Source: Christensenellaceae bacterium
GTDB taxonomy: Bacteria; Bacillota; Clostridia; Christensenellales; Aristaeellaceae
Direction of reading: 5' to 3'
Length of the DNA stretch: 7,357 nt
NCBI GenBank assembly: GCA_017881705.1
Contig: JADGQP010000144.1
Coordinates: 1 to 7,357 of the forward strand
Positions 1 to 6,841 of the stretch are shown here, piece by piece. The notes below the pieces were generated by a model. That model saw only the letters and a program-made list of their open reading frames with translations. It ran no database searches and was not told the origin of the DNA. Made by a program: the position numbers and the translations under genes. How positions within the stretch are numbered: position 1 is the stretch's first letter; the number at the start of each line of letters is the position of its first letter.

Positions 1-43
1 AGGTGGTGGCGCCGATGGGTACAAACCCGTTTCGCTCTTCCAT
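1..43 (-). CDS. possible 5' end of a divergent gene, cut by the window edge
   Basis: On the minus strand an ATG at 43-41 opens a frame that runs off the window and reads MEERNGFVPIGATT. An AAGGGGG stretch (61-55) lies 11 nt upstream and could serve as ribosome binding site, although that spacing is on the long side. The arrangement would make this gene divergent from the phosphoesterase-like gene. Only 14 codons are visible, so no family can be assigned. The competing reading is the 3' end of a plus-strand gene: the frame starting at base 3 is open until a TAG at 46-48. The minus-strand reading is slightly preferred because of the ribosome-binding-like stretch and the rightward promoter that follows. 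Confidence 0.35.
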   Translation of the reverse strand, partial: MEERNGFVPIGATT

Positions 44-59
44 ACGGTAGTTTTCCCCC

Positions 60-88
60 TTGAATGCTTAATTGCTTGCGTGTACAAT
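60..88 (+). promoter_or_regulatory. sigma-A-type promoter for the phosphoesterase-like gene
   Basis: TTGAAT (60-65) and TACAAT (83-88) are separated by exactly 17 nt. They match the TTGACA/TATAAT consensus at 4 of 6 and 5 of 6 positions. Transcription would start near 94-96. If real, this excludes the GTG at 80 as start codon, because it lies upstream of the transcript, and gives a leader of about 42 nt before the Shine-Dalgarno-supported CTG at 137, or none before the ATG at 95. This is prediction from sequence alone. Confidence 0.55.
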
Positions 89-94
89 AAGGTT

Positions 95-1024
95 ATGGGG
101 CATCAGCCTGCCCCCGCAGGATTGGAGGGGGTTCGACTGGCCCGATATGAGTTTAAATACCGTAAGCCGCAGCATCGCAGGCCGCGTCTTTCCCAGATCC
201 TGCTGGTTTTGTTGATCGTTGCGCTGGTGGTTTATCCTTTTTACGAGGGGTTTCACCTGAATGTCGTGCAAACCGACCTGGCCGTTACCGATCTTCCGTT
301 GGCGCTTAAAAACATAAAAATCGTTTATGTGACCGATATTCTGGAAGGTTCCCGGTATTCGCAAAGCCGTGTGGATAGTCTGGTGAACGATATTAACGGG
401 CTCAGCGCGGATTTAGTGCTGCTGGGCGGCGATTACGCTGAAAGCAGCGAAGGCGCCATCGGTTTTTTCAGCAGCCTGTCCGGCATCCATGCGCGGCTGG
501 GCGTGTACGGCGTGCTGGGAGAAACCGACCGTACCAAACCGGAAACCAACCTGCCACTGCTGGTAAAAGCCATGACCGCCGCGGGGGTTACACCGCTGGT
601 CAACAGCGTGGCACAGGTGCGGCTAGGGCAGACGACGCTGTGCCTGGCGGGCGTGGACGATCTGCTCAACGGTCAGCCCGATATGGAAGCCGTTGCTTCG
701 CAGGTGAAGCAAAGCGATTTTGTGATTTTGCTGGGTAACAACCCGGATCTGCTTTCAACCGCTCTCAAGGCCACAGGCTCCGACGGCGATAACCATTGGT
801 TCGACCTTGCGCTGTTCGGGCATACGCTGGGCGGGCAAATCACCTTCCTGGGCGCGCCGCTGATCGCGCGGCTGGTGCCCGACCTTGGCACGCGGTACCT
901 GACGGGCTGGCGCTCGGAAAGCCGCGCGGATATATTGGTGAGCAACGGCGTAGGTACACGGTATTTCCCCGCGCGCATCTTCGCGCCCGCGCAGATCCAC
1001 CTGATTACGTTAAAAACCAAGTAA
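95..1024 (+). CDS. membrane-anchored calcineurin-like phosphoesterase homologue with degenerate active site
   Basis: A member of the YkuE/YaeI branch of the calcineurin-like metallophosphoesterases, about 309 aa from ATG 95 (numbering used here). A basic N-terminus is followed by one hydrophobic segment, about residues 33-48, so the protein is likely anchored with its domain outside the cytoplasm. The family blocks are present in order but altered. DxH is D81-I-L83, GGD is intact at 111-113, GNHD is GETD at 142-145, HNPD is NNPD with N215, and GHTHGGQ is GHTLGGQ at 242-248. The C-terminal block LVSNGVGTRYFPAR also fits the family. D81, D113 and H243 remain, but four histidines and the GNHD asparagine are lost, so ordinary two-metal catalysis is doubtful. 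The start is uncertain: ATG 95 is the first ATG but has no proper ribosome binding site, GTG 80 overlaps the predicted -10 box, and CTG 137 has the best ribosome binding site. The frame is also open to the left window edge. Family assignment is firm; function is unknown. Confidence 0.85.
   Translation: MGHQPAPAGLEGVRLARYEFKYRKPQHRRPRLSQILLVLLIVALVVYPFYEGFHLNVVQTDLAVTDLPLALKNIKIVYVTDILEGSRYSQSRVDSLVNDINGLSADLVLLGGDYAESSEGAIGFFSSLSGIHARLGVYGVLGETDRTKPETNLPLLVKAMTAAGVTPLVNSVAQVRLGQTTLCLAGVDDLLNGQPDMEAVASQVKQSDFVILLGNNPDLLSTALKATGSDGDNHWFDLALFGHTLGGQITFLGAPLIARLVPDLGTRYLTGWRSESRADILVSNGVGTRYFPARIFAPAQIHLITLKTK
107..120 (+). other. small hairpin in the presumed 5' leader
   Basis: CCTGC (107-111) and GCAGG (116-120) form a perfect 5-bp GC-rich stem around a CCCC loop. 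The stem ends 3 nt before the GGAGG at 124. If this stretch is untranslated leader, the hairpin could modulate access to the ribosome binding site. If translation starts at 95, it is only a short coincidence inside the coding region. Confidence 0.3.
124..128 (+). promoter_or_regulatory. strong Shine-Dalgarno in front of a CTG codon
   Basis: GGAGG at 124-128, continued by three more G, is the only good ribosome binding site near the start of the phosphoesterase-like gene. It lies 8 nt before an in-frame CTG at 137-139, which is ideal spacing. It does not serve the ATG at 95 or the TTG at 122, both of which lie upstream of it. The nearest downstream ATG (147) is out of frame and its frame closes after 22 codons. 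Confidence 0.5.
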
Positions 1025-1044
1025 AAACGCCCCAGCCGATTCAC

Positions 1045-1944
1045 CTACTTACCCCGCACGGCGGCGATACGCTCCAGCGTGGGCGGATGGAGCGGAATCG
1101 GGAATTTCATGATCGCCGCAGCCGCGCAGGCCGAGGCGAAAGCCACGGTTTCGTCGTCATCCATGTTTTGAAACAGCGCATAAACGCAGCCCGCCTTAAA
1201 CGTATCCCCCGCGCCCAGCGTGCTCTCCGGCTTCACGCGGTAAGCCGAAAAGCGTCGGATGGGCGTGTTTTTTCTGGCGTAAAGCAGTTCGCCTCCGCCT
1301 GAAGTAAAGATGGTAAGTCCGTCGCAGTTTTTCGTATAGCGTTCCAGCACGCTCTCGCGGGGTTCGTTTGGAAACTGCCAGCGCAGGTATTCCCCGCTGA
1401 TGGCGTTGATGGCGGCGTGAACCGCTAAATAGGAATCCGGCATACAGTCGATGGTCACATATGGCATGCCAGCGGCGACGCACAGACCCGCGACGTCTTC
1501 GCTTGCGGAGCCAAAGAACGGATCGATCCCCGCGACTTTGCAGCCAAACAGGCTATCGGGCGTCGGGCGGTTCCAACGGTAGCCTTCCGGCCCCTGAAAC
1601 GCGCCAAACATTCCCAGGCACGTGCGCGTGTCCCCATCAATAAGCACAAAATCTTCCAGCCCATCGAAGGTATCGTCCACCGTGACCAAGCTCAGGTCAA
1701 CCTTTTTATCCTTAAAATAACCAAATACCCCGTCGCGGGTGCCGCGGCCCATCCACGTTCCTTCCATGCGTACGCTGATACCCAGCGAGTCGAGCACCGC
1801 GGCGCATATGCCCGTTTCTCCGCCGATGAGGCGGTAACGCGCTTTCAACTCGCCGTAACCGTCGCGCGCGGGCATGCCGTCTTGCAGTTGAAGGCTTGTT
1901 GTCATCAATATCTGGCCGTACAGGTATACGTTCGCAGGTTTCAT
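1045..1944 (-). CDS. PfkB-family (ribokinase-like) kinase, divergent substrate site
   Basis: 299 aa, the usual length for PfkB carbohydrate or nucleoside kinases, likely cytoplasmic. The anion-hole and catalytic motif GAGD (244-247, catalytic base D247) is intact within STLGAGDTFKAG. The N-terminal double glycine (G41-G42) and a TIFTSGGGELLY strand (211-222), matching the usual nucleotide-site region, are also present. Compared with E. coli ribokinase as I recall it, the substrate-contacting Asp near the N-terminus and the Asn of GGKGAN are missing (GGETGI here). The Asp that opens DTxAAGD and binds the monovalent cation is S241. The phosphoryl-transfer site looks competent but the substrate pocket is atypical, so ribose, fructose or another simple sugar cannot be claimed. 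The start ATG overlaps the preceding stop as ATGA (1941-1944), and GAGGA (1955-1951) lies 6 nt upstream, indicating translational coupling to the MBL hydrolase. It ends in TAG, facing the phosphoesterase-like gene 20 nt away. Confidence 0.88.
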   Translation of the reverse strand: MKPANVYLYGQILMTTSLQLQDGMPARDGYGELKARYRLIGGETGICAAVLDSLGISVRMEGTWMGRGTRDGVFGYFKDKKVDLSLVTVDDTFDGLEDFVLIDGDTRTCLGMFGAFQGPEGYRWNRPTPDSLFGCKVAGIDPFFGSASEDVAGLCVAAGMPYVTIDCMPDSYLAVHAAINAISGEYLRWQFPNEPRESVLERYTKNCDGLTIFTSGGGELLYARKNTPIRRFSAYRVKPESTLGAGDTFKAGCVYALFQNMDDDETVAFASACAAAAIMKFPIPLHPPTLERIAAVRGK

Positions 1945-2720
1945 AGCAAGTCCTCAAGTCTGGCGTCGTCATAGACGATGCCATGGTTTTCATCCTCGTC
2001 GATCGGATGGATCATGCAATCGCCGCCGAACCAATGGTATGAGCGTTCGCCTTCATGGTCGTTCATCAGCAGTTGTTCGCACCCCGTAATCAGATTATCC
2101 ACGATATCCGCGCTTTCCAGCCCACGGCCATGGCCGGTCAGCAGCCAATCGAACTCGTCGCCGTGCTCTTGTTTGAGCGTGACCAACGTATTGCGAAGCG
2201 TTTCGATCGGCAGGGATTCTTTCAGCTGCATCCAAAGGTGCGGTATCACCCCGTCACCGGAAAAAAGAATGCGGTGCTTACGGTCCAAAAGCCCCACCGA
2301 ACCCGCCGTGTGCCCTGCCAGAGGCACCGTTTCCAGTGTATGTCCGCCGCCCAGATCAAACGTTTCACCGATCGCCAGCCCGGTTAGCTTCGCGGGGCGA
2401 AGTCCTTCGGATTCCATCAGCCCGTGAACGATGGGGTCGGCAAACTGTTGATCGTGCAGCGCGAAATCAGCGGGATGCAGGTGCGCCTCGCCGAAAAAAA
2501 CGTTGCCGTAAACATGGTCGCCGTGGCCATGGGTGTTCACCACGGTTACCGGCAGGCTTGTCAGTTCCTCGCACAGCGCCTTCATATCCACCCAGCCGTT
2601 TGCCGTATCAATTAGCAGCGCGCGCCGCTCGCCCGTTACCAGGTAACAGGTAGACTCATCATGGTCGTTGAGCAGCGCGATCTCCTCGTTAATGGTAACG
2701 GCATGTATGCGGTGATCCAT
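1941..2720 (-). CDS. MBL-fold metallo-hydrolase (glyoxalase II-like)
   Basis: 259 aa metallo-beta-lactamase-fold protein with a complete dinuclear metal site. It has HGHGDH at 64-69 (H64, H66, D68, H69), H137 in AGHTAGSVGLLD, D156 in LFSGDG and H197 in LLTGHGRG. This is the pattern of glyoxalase II-like hydrolases, so an active hydrolase is expected. The family spans thioesterases, lactonases, phosphodiesterases and others, and the substrate cannot be read from motifs. There is no signal peptide, so it is likely cytoplasmic. The C-terminal region (about 205-259) is rich in Asp, Glu and His (for example IHPIDEDENHG) and is less typical of the core fold. The ATG is preceded by a G-rich stretch GGGGGGAA (2735-2728), an acceptable ribosome binding site. 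The gene starts 22 nt after the alpha-xylosidase stop and overlaps the kinase start by 4 nt, so the hydrolase and kinase may act on related metabolites (inference). Confidence 0.92.
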   Translation of the reverse strand: MDHRIHAVTINEEIALLNDHDESTCYLVTGERRALLIDTANGWVDMKALCEELTSLPVTVVNTHGHGDHVYGNVFFGEAHLHPADFALHDQQFADPIVHGLMESEGLRPAKLTGLAIGETFDLGGGHTLETVPLAGHTAGSVGLLDRKHRILFSGDGVIPHLWMQLKESLPIETLRNTLVTLKQEHGDEFDWLLTGHGRGLESADIVDNLITGCEQLLMNDHEGERSYHWFGGDCMIHPIDEDENHGIVYDDARLEDLL

Positions 2721-2742
2721 TATTCTGTTCCCCCCGTCGGTA

Positions 2743-4986
2743 TCAGCAAAGCGCTGCGGTCTTTCCGTTACGGTAGAGCACGATGTGATAGGGCTTTTGC
2801 GTGTCGGTATCCACGTGTACCGTATCCCCGCGGACGGTCAGGGTATAGTGCGCGTCCGGCATACCCTTCGTATCCGGAATCGTCAGGGTGAGCGTGCCGT
2901 CTGCGGGCTCGTATACGTGGAGAGTCACGCCGGAAGCGTAATCGTAATCGGCGTGAGTCTCGCATTCTCCCATCGGCAGCACGGTATTCTCCCGCACCAT
3001 CAGGGGCAGGCTATGAAAATCATGCGTTTCGCGTACCCAGCGGCCGCCGGTAACGACCTTGCCGGTCAGCAGGCTCGTCCAGCGCCCCTCGGGCAGGTAA
3101 TAATCCACGTGGCCGTCCGCGTGGAACACAGGCGCCACCAGCAGACGATCGCCCAGCATATACTGCGTGTCGCAGGGCTCCGCGGCGATATCCCCCGGGA
3201 ATTCAAGCATCATCGCGCGTAACATCGGCACGCCATGCTCGTGCGCCTCCACCGCCGCTCCGAAAAGATACGGCATCAGGCGGCATTTCAGGTTCACAAA
3301 TTCTTTAAGCACGGCGCAGCTTTCCTCGCCGAACAGCCACGGTACCCGGTAACTGCTCGAACCGTGCAGACGGCTATGGGAGGAGAGCATACCGAAAGCG
3401 CACCAGCGCTTGTACACATCCGCGGGCGCGGTTTTTTCAAAGCCGGAGATATCATGGCTCCAGAACCCGAAACCGGATTGCCCCAGGCTGAGCCCGGCGC
3501 GCAGAGTTTCCGCCATGCTGACGTAACAGGCGCTGTTGTCCCCGCCCCAATGAACGGGGAATTTCTGCCCGCCCGCCGTGGCGCTGCGCGCGAACAGCAT
3601 CGCCTCGCCCTGGCCGCGCTCGCGCTCCAGCAGCTCGAACACCATCTGGTTATACAGGTAGGTATAATAATTGTGCATTCTTACGGGGTCGCCGCCGTCG
3701 CTGTACTTTATGCCGCGCACCGGAATGCGTTCGCCAAAGTCGGTTTTAAAGCAATCTACGCCCATATCCAGCAACCGCTTGAGATAGCCGCAGAACCAGG
3801 CTTTTGCCTGCGGGTTGGTCACGTCCAGCACGCCCATGCCGGGCTGCCACATGTCCGTCTGCCACACGTCTCCGTTATCTTTTTGGATCAGGTAGCTGTT
3901 TTGCTTTCCCTGGTCGAATAATGGGCTTGCCTGTGCGATATAGGGGTTAATCCACACACAGATATGCAAGCCTCTGCTTTTCAGTCGCGTTAGCATCCCC
4001 TCGGGGTCGGGGAAGGTATCGGAATCCCAGGCGAAATCGCACCAGTTGTAGCCCTTCATCCAGTAACAGTCGAAGTGGAACACATTCAGCGGAATATCGT
4101 ATTTCGCCATGCCGTCGATCAGCTTGGTTACCGTTTGCTCGTCGTAGCTGGTGGTGAAACTGGTGGTGAGCCACAGCCCGAAGCTCCACGCAGGGGGCAG
4201 CGCCGGCCGACCTGTGAGTGCCGTGTAACGTTCCAGAATATCCTTGGGTGTCTCGCCGTAAATAATATCGTAGGTCATGCTTTCGCCTGGGTGGCTGAAC
4301 TGTACTCGCTCCACTTTTTCGCTGGCGACTTCAAAGCTCACGTCCCCCGGGGTTTCCACAAACACGCCGTAACCGCGGTTGGTCATATAAAAAGGCACGG
4401 TTTTATAGGCGATCTCGCTGGCGGTACCGCCGTCCTCATTCCAGCATTCCACTACCTGCCCGTTTTTCACATACGGGGTAAAGCGCTCTCCAAAGCCGTA
4501 AACCCGCTCCCCCACGTCCAGGTAGAGCGAATCGATCATATAGCTTTGGCCGGTCGCTTTATGCAGGGCACGCGCCATGCCGCGGTAGCCGGACTCGGTA
4601 AGCATTCTGCCCTCGGCGGAGTAAGCCACTTTCCAGCCGGATTGTGCCTTGCTGATCGTCGCTTTCAGCTTGCCGCTTTGGATGGATATAGTTCGCTCGT
4701 TTTCCTCAAACACAGGCTGAACCGGCTCCTGCGCAAGCTCGTAATACGGGCCGCGTTCCACGGCTCCGTCAAAGTGCCGGATATTTACGCGTAGCACATT
4801 TTGAAGCGGTGCACTGAACGCAACAGTCAGCAAGGGGCCGGTAAGCATATCTCCGCGTTCGCGTATGGACATGCTGGGGCACAGCACCTCCAGCCGATCC
4901 TCGGTAATCTGCGAGCGGTAATACTCCGTCGCAAAACCGAATTCGTATTCCGGCTTGAGCACCCAGTATCCGTTTGTGAATTTCAT
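2743..4986 (-). CDS. yicI: GH31 alpha-xylosidase, YicI-like
   Basis: 747 aa, close to E. coli YicI (772 aa), with no signal peptide and therefore intracellular. GH31 enzymes of this branch release alpha-linked xylose from the non-reducing end of short oligosaccharides such as isoprimeverose from xyloglucan. The catalytic nucleophile is D416 in KTDFGERIP and the acid/base is D483 in HWGGDN. The stretch FWSHDISGFEKTAPADVYKRW (508-528) is strongly YicI-like. Numbering coincides with YicI over the -1 subsite: F277, C307, W345 and K414 are all present, while YicI F308 is Y308 here. The C307-aromatic pair favours xylosidase over glucosidase specificity. The start at 4986 is chosen because AAGGAG (5000-4995) lies 8 nt upstream and the N-terminus MKFTNGYW fits the family. 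The same frame is open 39 codons further upstream, into pyk, but that extension has no family resemblance. It lies 46 nt downstream of pyk and 22 nt upstream of the MBL gene. Confidence 0.93.
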   Translation of the reverse strand: MKFTNGYWVLKPEYEFGFATEYYRSQITEDRLEVLCPSMSIRERGDMLTGPLLTVAFSAPLQNVLRVNIRHFDGAVERGPYYELAQEPVQPVFEENERTISIQSGKLKATISKAQSGWKVAYSAEGRMLTESGYRGMARALHKATGQSYMIDSLYLDVGERVYGFGERFTPYVKNGQVVECWNEDGGTASEIAYKTVPFYMTNRGYGVFVETPGDVSFEVASEKVERVQFSHPGESMTYDIIYGETPKDILERYTALTGRPALPPAWSFGLWLTTSFTTSYDEQTVTKLIDGMAKYDIPLNVFHFDCYWMKGYNWCDFAWDSDTFPDPEGMLTRLKSRGLHICVWINPYIAQASPLFDQGKQNSYLIQKDNGDVWQTDMWQPGMGVLDVTNPQAKAWFCGYLKRLLDMGVDCFKTDFGERIPVRGIKYSDGGDPVRMHNYYTYLYNQMVFELLERERGQGEAMLFARSATAGGQKFPVHWGGDNSACYVSMAETLRAGLSLGQSGFGFWSHDISGFEKTAPADVYKRWCAFGMLSSHSRLHGSSSYRVPWLFGEESCAVLKEFVNLKCRLMPYLFGAAVEAHEHGVPMLRAMMLEFPGDIAAEPCDTQYMLGDRLLVAPVFHADGHVDYYLPEGRWTSLLTGKVVTGGRWVRETHDFHSLPLMVRENTVLPMGECETHADYDYASGVTLHVYEPADGTLTLTIPDTKGMPDAHYTLTVRGDTVHVDTDTQKPYHIVLYRNGKTAALC

Positions 4987-4994
4987 ATCCGTTG

Positions 4995-5000
4995 CTCCTT
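4995..5000 (-). promoter_or_regulatory. ribosome binding site of the alpha-xylosidase gene
   Basis: AAGGAG on the minus strand, 8 nt before the ATG at 4986-4984. It decides the start over the upstream ATG at 5103, which would overlap the end of pyk by 71 nt. Confidence 0.8.
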
Positions 5001-5002
5001 TT

Positions 5003-5014
5003 ACGGTGAACCGT
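5003..5014. repeat. short palindrome between pyk and the alpha-xylosidase gene
   Basis: ACGGT-GA-ACCGT is a perfect 5-bp inverted repeat with a 2-nt centre, immediately upstream of the alpha-xylosidase ribosome binding site. It is too short, and has too tight a loop, to be a terminator. It could be a small operator half-site pair or chance. Confidence 0.25.
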
Positions 5015-5032
5015 TTGCCCACGCTGACATAA

Positions 5033-6805
5033 CTATTGCTGTTCGACAGATTCAGCGCAGGTATCGCAGGTAACCACGCCGCGTTCGGCATCCAGCATAA
5101 CAACGGCTCCGCTTTTCAATATTTGTGTGGCGTTTTCCGCGCCAATAATCACAGGAATGTCCAGGCTCATACCGGCGATGGCTCCGTGACCGTTGGGATC
5201 CTCATCCTCCAGCACCAGGCCGCCCGCTTTGCGCACCAGCGGCAGCAGGCGGTTGGTCGTTTGATGAATCACCAGTATATCGCCGTCGACAAAGTTGCTT
5301 TCGGCGTCCGCCTCGTCCTTAGCCACGCACAGGCGTGCCCGCACGCTTTTTCGGTCGACGCTGCGGCCCGTGACCAGAATGTGCCCAACCACATGGACCT
5401 TCAGCATATTGGTGGTACCGCTGATGCTCAGCGGTACGCCGGCCGTCATGACTACCAGCTCGCCATTGTGCAGAAGCCCCGCCTTTTCGCCAGCAAGCAC
5501 CGCGTTTTCAAACAGTTCGTCGGTATTATGCGCCTCGTCGATGGTCAGCGGTGTAACGCCCCAACTCAGGTTCAGTTTACGGCGTATGCTTTCGTCCATC
5601 GTACAGCAGATAATCGGGCAGTTAGGGCGAAATTTGGAGATCATCCGCGCGGTGCGTCCGCTTTTAGTAACCGTGATGATCGCCGCTGCGCCCAGATCAT
5701 GCGCGCTGGTGACGGTTGCGTGACTGATGGCGTTGGTCACATCCGGCGCCGCGTCGTTTTCACGCTCCTTAAAGCGTTTGATGTAATTGATGTCCGCTTC
5801 GGCTCGGGACGCGATACGCGCCATGGTGCGAAGCGCTTCGATAGGATACAGCCCCGCCGCGGTTTCACCGGAAAGCATAATGGCGCTGGTTCCGTCGTAG
5901 ATCGCGTTGGCCACATCGGTCGCCTCGGCACGCGTGGGGCGGGGATTGACCATCATGCTTTCAAGCATCTGCGTTGCGGTGATGACCTGCCGCCCCATGG
6001 AATAGGCTTTGCGAATCAGCATTTTCTGGATTACGGGCACTTCCTCCAGCGGAATCTCCACACCCAGGTCGCCCCGCGCCACCATGACGCCGTCGCTGAC
6101 CCGCAGAATCTCATCAATGTTCGCCACACCCTGATGGTTCTCGATTTTCGCGATAATGCTGATGTCGCGTCCGCCTTTGCGGCTAAACAGCTTGCGAATC
6201 TCCAGAACATCTTCCGCACAGCGTGTAAAGGATGCGGCGATGAAATCCACGTCGTGATCGATGCCGAAAAAGATATCGATCTTGTCCTGCTCGCTTAAAA
6301 ACGGCATGGACAGCTGCGCGCCCGGAACGTTCACACCCTTATGGTCGCTGATTTCGCCGCCGTTTTCCACGCGGCAGACAATGCGCGTGTCGGATAATGA
6401 TTTTACCGTAAGGGATATCAGCCCGTCGTCCAGGAGGATCACGGAGTCTACCGCTACGTCGTGCGGAAGTTCCTTATAGGTAATGAAAACCTGTTTCTCG
6501 TCACCGGCCACATCGTCGGTGCACAGCGTGAAGGTTTGTCCCTTTTTCAGTTCCACTTTGCCTTTGGTAAATTTGCCTATACGAATTTCCGGCCCTTTGG
6601 TGTCCAGCATGATAGCCACGGGCAGACCCAGTTCTTCCCTCAGCCGTTTCACGCGCGCGATGGTGCGGCCGTGCGTTTCATGCGTACCGTGGGAAAAATT
6701 CAGCCTGGCGACAGCCATACCGGAAAGCATCAGTTCGCGGAGCACGGCATCGCTTTCAGTCGCGGGTCCCAACGTGCATACAATTTTAGTTTTACGGATT
6801 ACCAT
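5033..6805 (-). CDS. pyk: pyruvate kinase with extra C-terminal PEP-utiliser-like domain
   Basis: 590 aa. It converts phosphoenolpyruvate and ADP to pyruvate and ATP, the last step of glycolysis, in the cytoplasm. The barrel (about 1-70 and 165-340) carries RLNFSHG (R34, N36, S38), LDTKGPEIR (68-76), the catalytic lysine K220 in IIAKIEN, E222, ARGDLG (243-248) and TATQMLESM (277-285). The B domain spans about 71-164. The effector-binding C domain follows to about 475, with the sugar-phosphate loop TKSGRTA (380-386). Residues about 500-575 form the extra domain typical of Bacillus-type enzymes, resembling the swivelling phosphohistidine domain of PEP-utilising enzymes. Its TSHAAI-like motif reads NGHGAI (538-543), keeping H540. 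The protein ends in an unusual CDTC-containing tail. The ATG has GGAAGGA six bases upstream. The gene lies 36 nt after ogt and 46 nt before the alpha-xylosidase gene, consistent with one transcript. Confidence 0.97.
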   Translation of the reverse strand: MVIRKTKIVCTLGPATESDAVLRELMLSGMAVARLNFSHGTHETHGRTIARVKRLREELGLPVAIMLDTKGPEIRIGKFTKGKVELKKGQTFTLCTDDVAGDEKQVFITYKELPHDVAVDSVILLDDGLISLTVKSLSDTRIVCRVENGGEISDHKGVNVPGAQLSMPFLSEQDKIDIFFGIDHDVDFIAASFTRCAEDVLEIRKLFSRKGGRDISIIAKIENHQGVANIDEILRVSDGVMVARGDLGVEIPLEEVPVIQKMLIRKAYSMGRQVITATQMLESMMVNPRPTRAEATDVANAIYDGTSAIMLSGETAAGLYPIEALRTMARIASRAEADINYIKRFKERENDAAPDVTNAISHATVTSAHDLGAAAIITVTKSGRTARMISKFRPNCPIICCTMDESIRRKLNLSWGVTPLTIDEAHNTDELFENAVLAGEKAGLLHNGELVVMTAGVPLSISGTTNMLKVHVVGHILVTGRSVDRKSVRARLCVAKDEADAESNFVDGDILVIHQTTNRLLPLVRKAGGLVLEDEDPNGHGAIAGMSLDIPVIIGAENATQILKSGAVVMLDAERGVVTCDTCAESVEQQ

Positions 6806-6841
6806 ACAGCGTCCTTCCAGCCCGTTTCTCAGGGCATGCGG

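Noticed and set aside
80..94. GTG at 80 as start of the phosphoesterase-like gene
   Set aside because: It overlaps the predicted -10 region, lacks a ribosome binding site, and adds five residues without family support.
1000..1060. Intrinsic terminator between the two convergent genes
   Set aside because: The minus strand has GGGGCGTTTTT here, but no inverted repeat precedes the T run; no stem could be drawn on either strand.
796..1302. Plus-strand 168-codon open frame spanning the convergent gene ends
   Set aside because: It overlaps two genes with clear family membership, and its arginine-rich translation is typical of an out-of-frame GC-rich reading.
3235..4794. Plus-strand open frames of 228 and 239 codons opposite the GH31 gene
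   Set aside because: They are shadows of the alpha-xylosidase coding strand, with no recognisable domains and no convincing start context.
4987..5103. Longer start for the alpha-xylosidase at 5103
   Set aside because: The extra 39 codons overlap the end of pyk and do not look like GH31 sequence; the ATG at 4986 has an excellent ribosome binding site.
5036..6298. 420-codon plus-strand open frame opposite pyk
   Set aside because: It is antisense to a fully convincing pyruvate kinase, its translation resembles no family, and long antisense frames are expected opposite GC-rich coding DNA.
6820..6835. GCCC/GGGC inverted repeat between ogt and pyk
   Set aside because: It has a 4-bp stem with an 8-nt loop and no following T run, too weak for a terminator and probably chance.
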